Shown in pieces: positions 6,183-7,221 of a stretch of DNA of 7,221 nucleotides. The translations under genes were made by a program, and so were the position numbers. Every line of letters begins with the position of its first letter. The first letter of the stretch is position 1. This DNA comes from Bacteroidia bacterium. GTDB lineage: Bacteria; Bacteroidota; Bacteroidia; NS11-12g; UBA9320. The notes beneath the pieces are model-generated. The model did no database searches. It was given only the letters and a program-made list of their open reading frames with translations, and was not told the origin of the DNA. Location: positions 1 to 7,221 of the forward strand of contig JABDQY010000027.1 in the NCBI GenBank assembly GCA_013042025.1, written 5' to 3'.

Positions 6183-6986
6183 ATGGAAGCAGTTAAAGAA
6201 TCAATAAAAGATATGAAATTGACAGATGAAGATATTAAGCTTCTCAATACAAAGAAAGGGTTACGTAATCTATTTGCGGATAAAAAAACAGATGTTCAGA
6301 AGGCATTACGTATAACACGCTACGAGAATAACCTAGCGGATTTACAAGCAGAACTTGTTAATGCACAAGATTGGATTATTCAAAACAAAAAAAAGGTAGT
6401 CGTATTATTTGAAGGTAGAGATGCGGCTGGTAAAGGTGGAGCAATACGAAGAATATCTGCACACATCAATCCTAGACACTATCGGATAGTTGCTCTTCCA
6501 AAACCCAACGAAGAGGAAGAACATATGTGGTATTTTCAACGATACATCAATCAATTACCAAAACCTGGAGAAATAGTGTTCTTCGATAGAAGTTGGTATA
6601 ATAGAGCTGTTGTTGAACCTGTTAATGGATTTTGTTCTAAAAAGGAATATGACATCTTTATGGGGCAAGTAAATGATTTTGAACGGATGATTCAAGAATC
6701 TGATACATACTTGTTTAAGATTTACTTTTCAATTAGTAAAAAAGAACAAGCCACTCGATTTGGGGATATTAGGTCAAGTCCACTAAAAAGGTGGAAGATG
6801 TCTCCTATTGATGAAAAGGCTCAAGAACTTTGGGATGAGTACACCCATTACAAAGAGTTGATGTTTGAGAAAACAAATACAGATCATGCTCCTTGGAAAA
6901 TTATCAAAGCTGATCGTAAAACAGAGGCCAGAATAGAAGCTTTGCAATATTTACTTGACGGACTTCCTTATAAAGAGGAAACTTAA
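6183..6986 (+). CDS. ppk2: Polyphosphate kinase 2 (class I-type, single domain), second of a tandem pair
   Basis: This is a second full PPK2 of 267 residues, starting three bases after the stop of the first. Walker A GRDAAGKGG is at 78-86 (Lys84), Walker B FFDRSWYNRA at 133-142 (Asp135), the lid at 192-213, WDEYTHYKELMF at 217-228, and APWKIIKADRKTEARI at 236-251. My gap-free hand alignment of about 223 core residues gives roughly 130 identities (about 58%), so this is an old duplication rather than a recent repeat. It differs from the first copy in having about 11 more N-terminal residues and no C-terminal tail. Its lid reads RFGDIRSSPLK, with Ile where the first copy and, as I recall, typical members have Arg (RFxxR), and Arg one position later. 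Catalytic residues look intact. The two proteins could have split nucleotide preference or direction, or form mixed oligomers; the sequence does not decide this. Confidence 0.93.
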   Translation: MEAVKESIKDMKLTDEDIKLLNTKKGLRNLFADKKTDVQKALRITRYENNLADLQAELVNAQDWIIQNKKKVVVLFEGRDAAGKGGAIRRISAHINPRHYRIVALPKPNEEEEHMWYFQRYINQLPKPGEIVFFDRSWYNRAVVEPVNGFCSKKEYDIFMGQVNDFERMIQESDTYLFKIYFSISKKEQATRFGDIRSSPLKRWKMSPIDEKAQELWDEYTHYKELMFEKTNTDHAPWKIIKADRKTEARIEALQYLLDGLPYKEET

Positions 6987-6998
6987 AAGTAAATTAGT

Positions 6999-7028
6999 TT
7001 CCATTAAAATATGCTTATTTCAATGGAA
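6999..7028. repeat. Hairpin just downstream of the second ppk2
   Basis: TTCCATT (6999-7005) and AATGGAA (7022-7028) form a perfect 7-bp stem around a 16-base AT-rich loop, 12 bases after the ppk2 stop codon. No T-run follows directly, so it is a poor intrinsic terminator by itself. It could protect the 3' end of the message or be part of the larger structured tail. Confidence 0.35.
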
Positions 7029-7109
7029 GAGTTCTCTTTAATGTATTTTCTTTAGTCAATAAATAGTGCTTTACAACACCAACTATAATGAAATGGCTAG
7101 GATTACCTT

Positions 7110-7127
7110 GAAAATCTATCGATTTTC
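7110..7127. repeat. Inverted repeat in the 3' intergenic region
   Basis: GAAAATC (7110-7116) and GATTTTC (7121-7127) form a 7-bp stem with a TATC tetraloop. Neither strand has a T-run after it, so it does not look like a terminator. The segment from 6987 to 7221 has no convincing gene; this is its most symmetrical element. Confidence 0.4.
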
Positions 7128-7166
7128 GGCAGTCTTCCTGTGGAGAGGTTAGACTAACAAAAATCC

Positions 7167-7191
7167 AAGGACTTGTCCTTTGTCTTTTTTT
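7167..7191 (+). terminator. Candidate intrinsic terminator at the right end
   Basis: AAGGA (7167-7171) pairs with TCCTT (7176-7180) around the loop CTTG, then TGTC and seven T residues (7185-7191). The stem is short and the T-run starts four bases after it, so strength is moderate. It could end the ppk2 transcript or a small RNA transcribed from the region between 6987 and 7190. Confidence 0.5.
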
Positions 7192-7221
7192 ATGTGTCAA
7201 ACTTTCAAGCAAGCTTGAGTT

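Noticed and set aside
7015..7221. Minus-strand reading frame open to the right edge (stop near 7015), up to about 68 codons
   Set aside because: It has only TTG as an internal start, no recognisable motif, a residue composition unlike a folded domain, and it runs through the hairpins and T-run. It could be the C-terminal end of a gene starting outside the window, but nothing positive supports that.

Overview
The window looks like ordinary chromosome from a Gram-negative member of the Bacteroidota (Flavobacteria/Cytophaga-like). Three things point there. The DNA is AT-rich. Four copies of the Bacteroidota -7 promoter box TAnnTTTG lie in front of the four transcription units, with little sign of Shine-Dalgarno sites. 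The protein types also fit: a single-lipoyl E2 acyltransferase, an M16 peptidase with a long insertion after the zinc motif and a signal peptide ending SFAQ, and KdsB, which implies lipopolysaccharide.

Layout. Bases 1-1172 (minus) hold the N-terminal 390 codons of a secreted M16 zinc peptidase that begins at TTG and runs off the left edge. A 147-base divergent intergenic region carries opposing -7 boxes and a nested inverted repeat. Bases 1320-3381 (plus) form a two-gene unit: a 2-oxo acid dehydrogenase E2 (probably branched-chain), then kdsB four bases later. A weak terminator and a 183-base gap with a -7 box lead into pyrG (3565-5172), which ends at a strong intrinsic terminator (5196-5224). 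After another promoter region with a 9-base inverted repeat come two adjacent class I-type PPK2 polyphosphate kinase genes (5334-6179 and 6183-6986), separated by three bases. The last 235 bases hold no gene I can support, but contain several hairpins, one of which looks like a terminator.

How the genes relate. E2 is the core of a keto-acid dehydrogenase complex whose E1 and E3 are not in the window. KdsB uses CTP to activate Kdo for lipid A-core synthesis, PyrG makes CTP from UTP, and class I PPK2 enzymes can regenerate NTPs from NDPs using polyphosphate. This CTP link is an inference; the genes lie in at least three separate transcription units. Nothing here amounts to a clearly new system. 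The most notable feature is the retained tandem pair of diverged PPK2 genes (about 58% identical by hand alignment), followed by the unexplained inverted repeats near promoters and the structured 3' tail.
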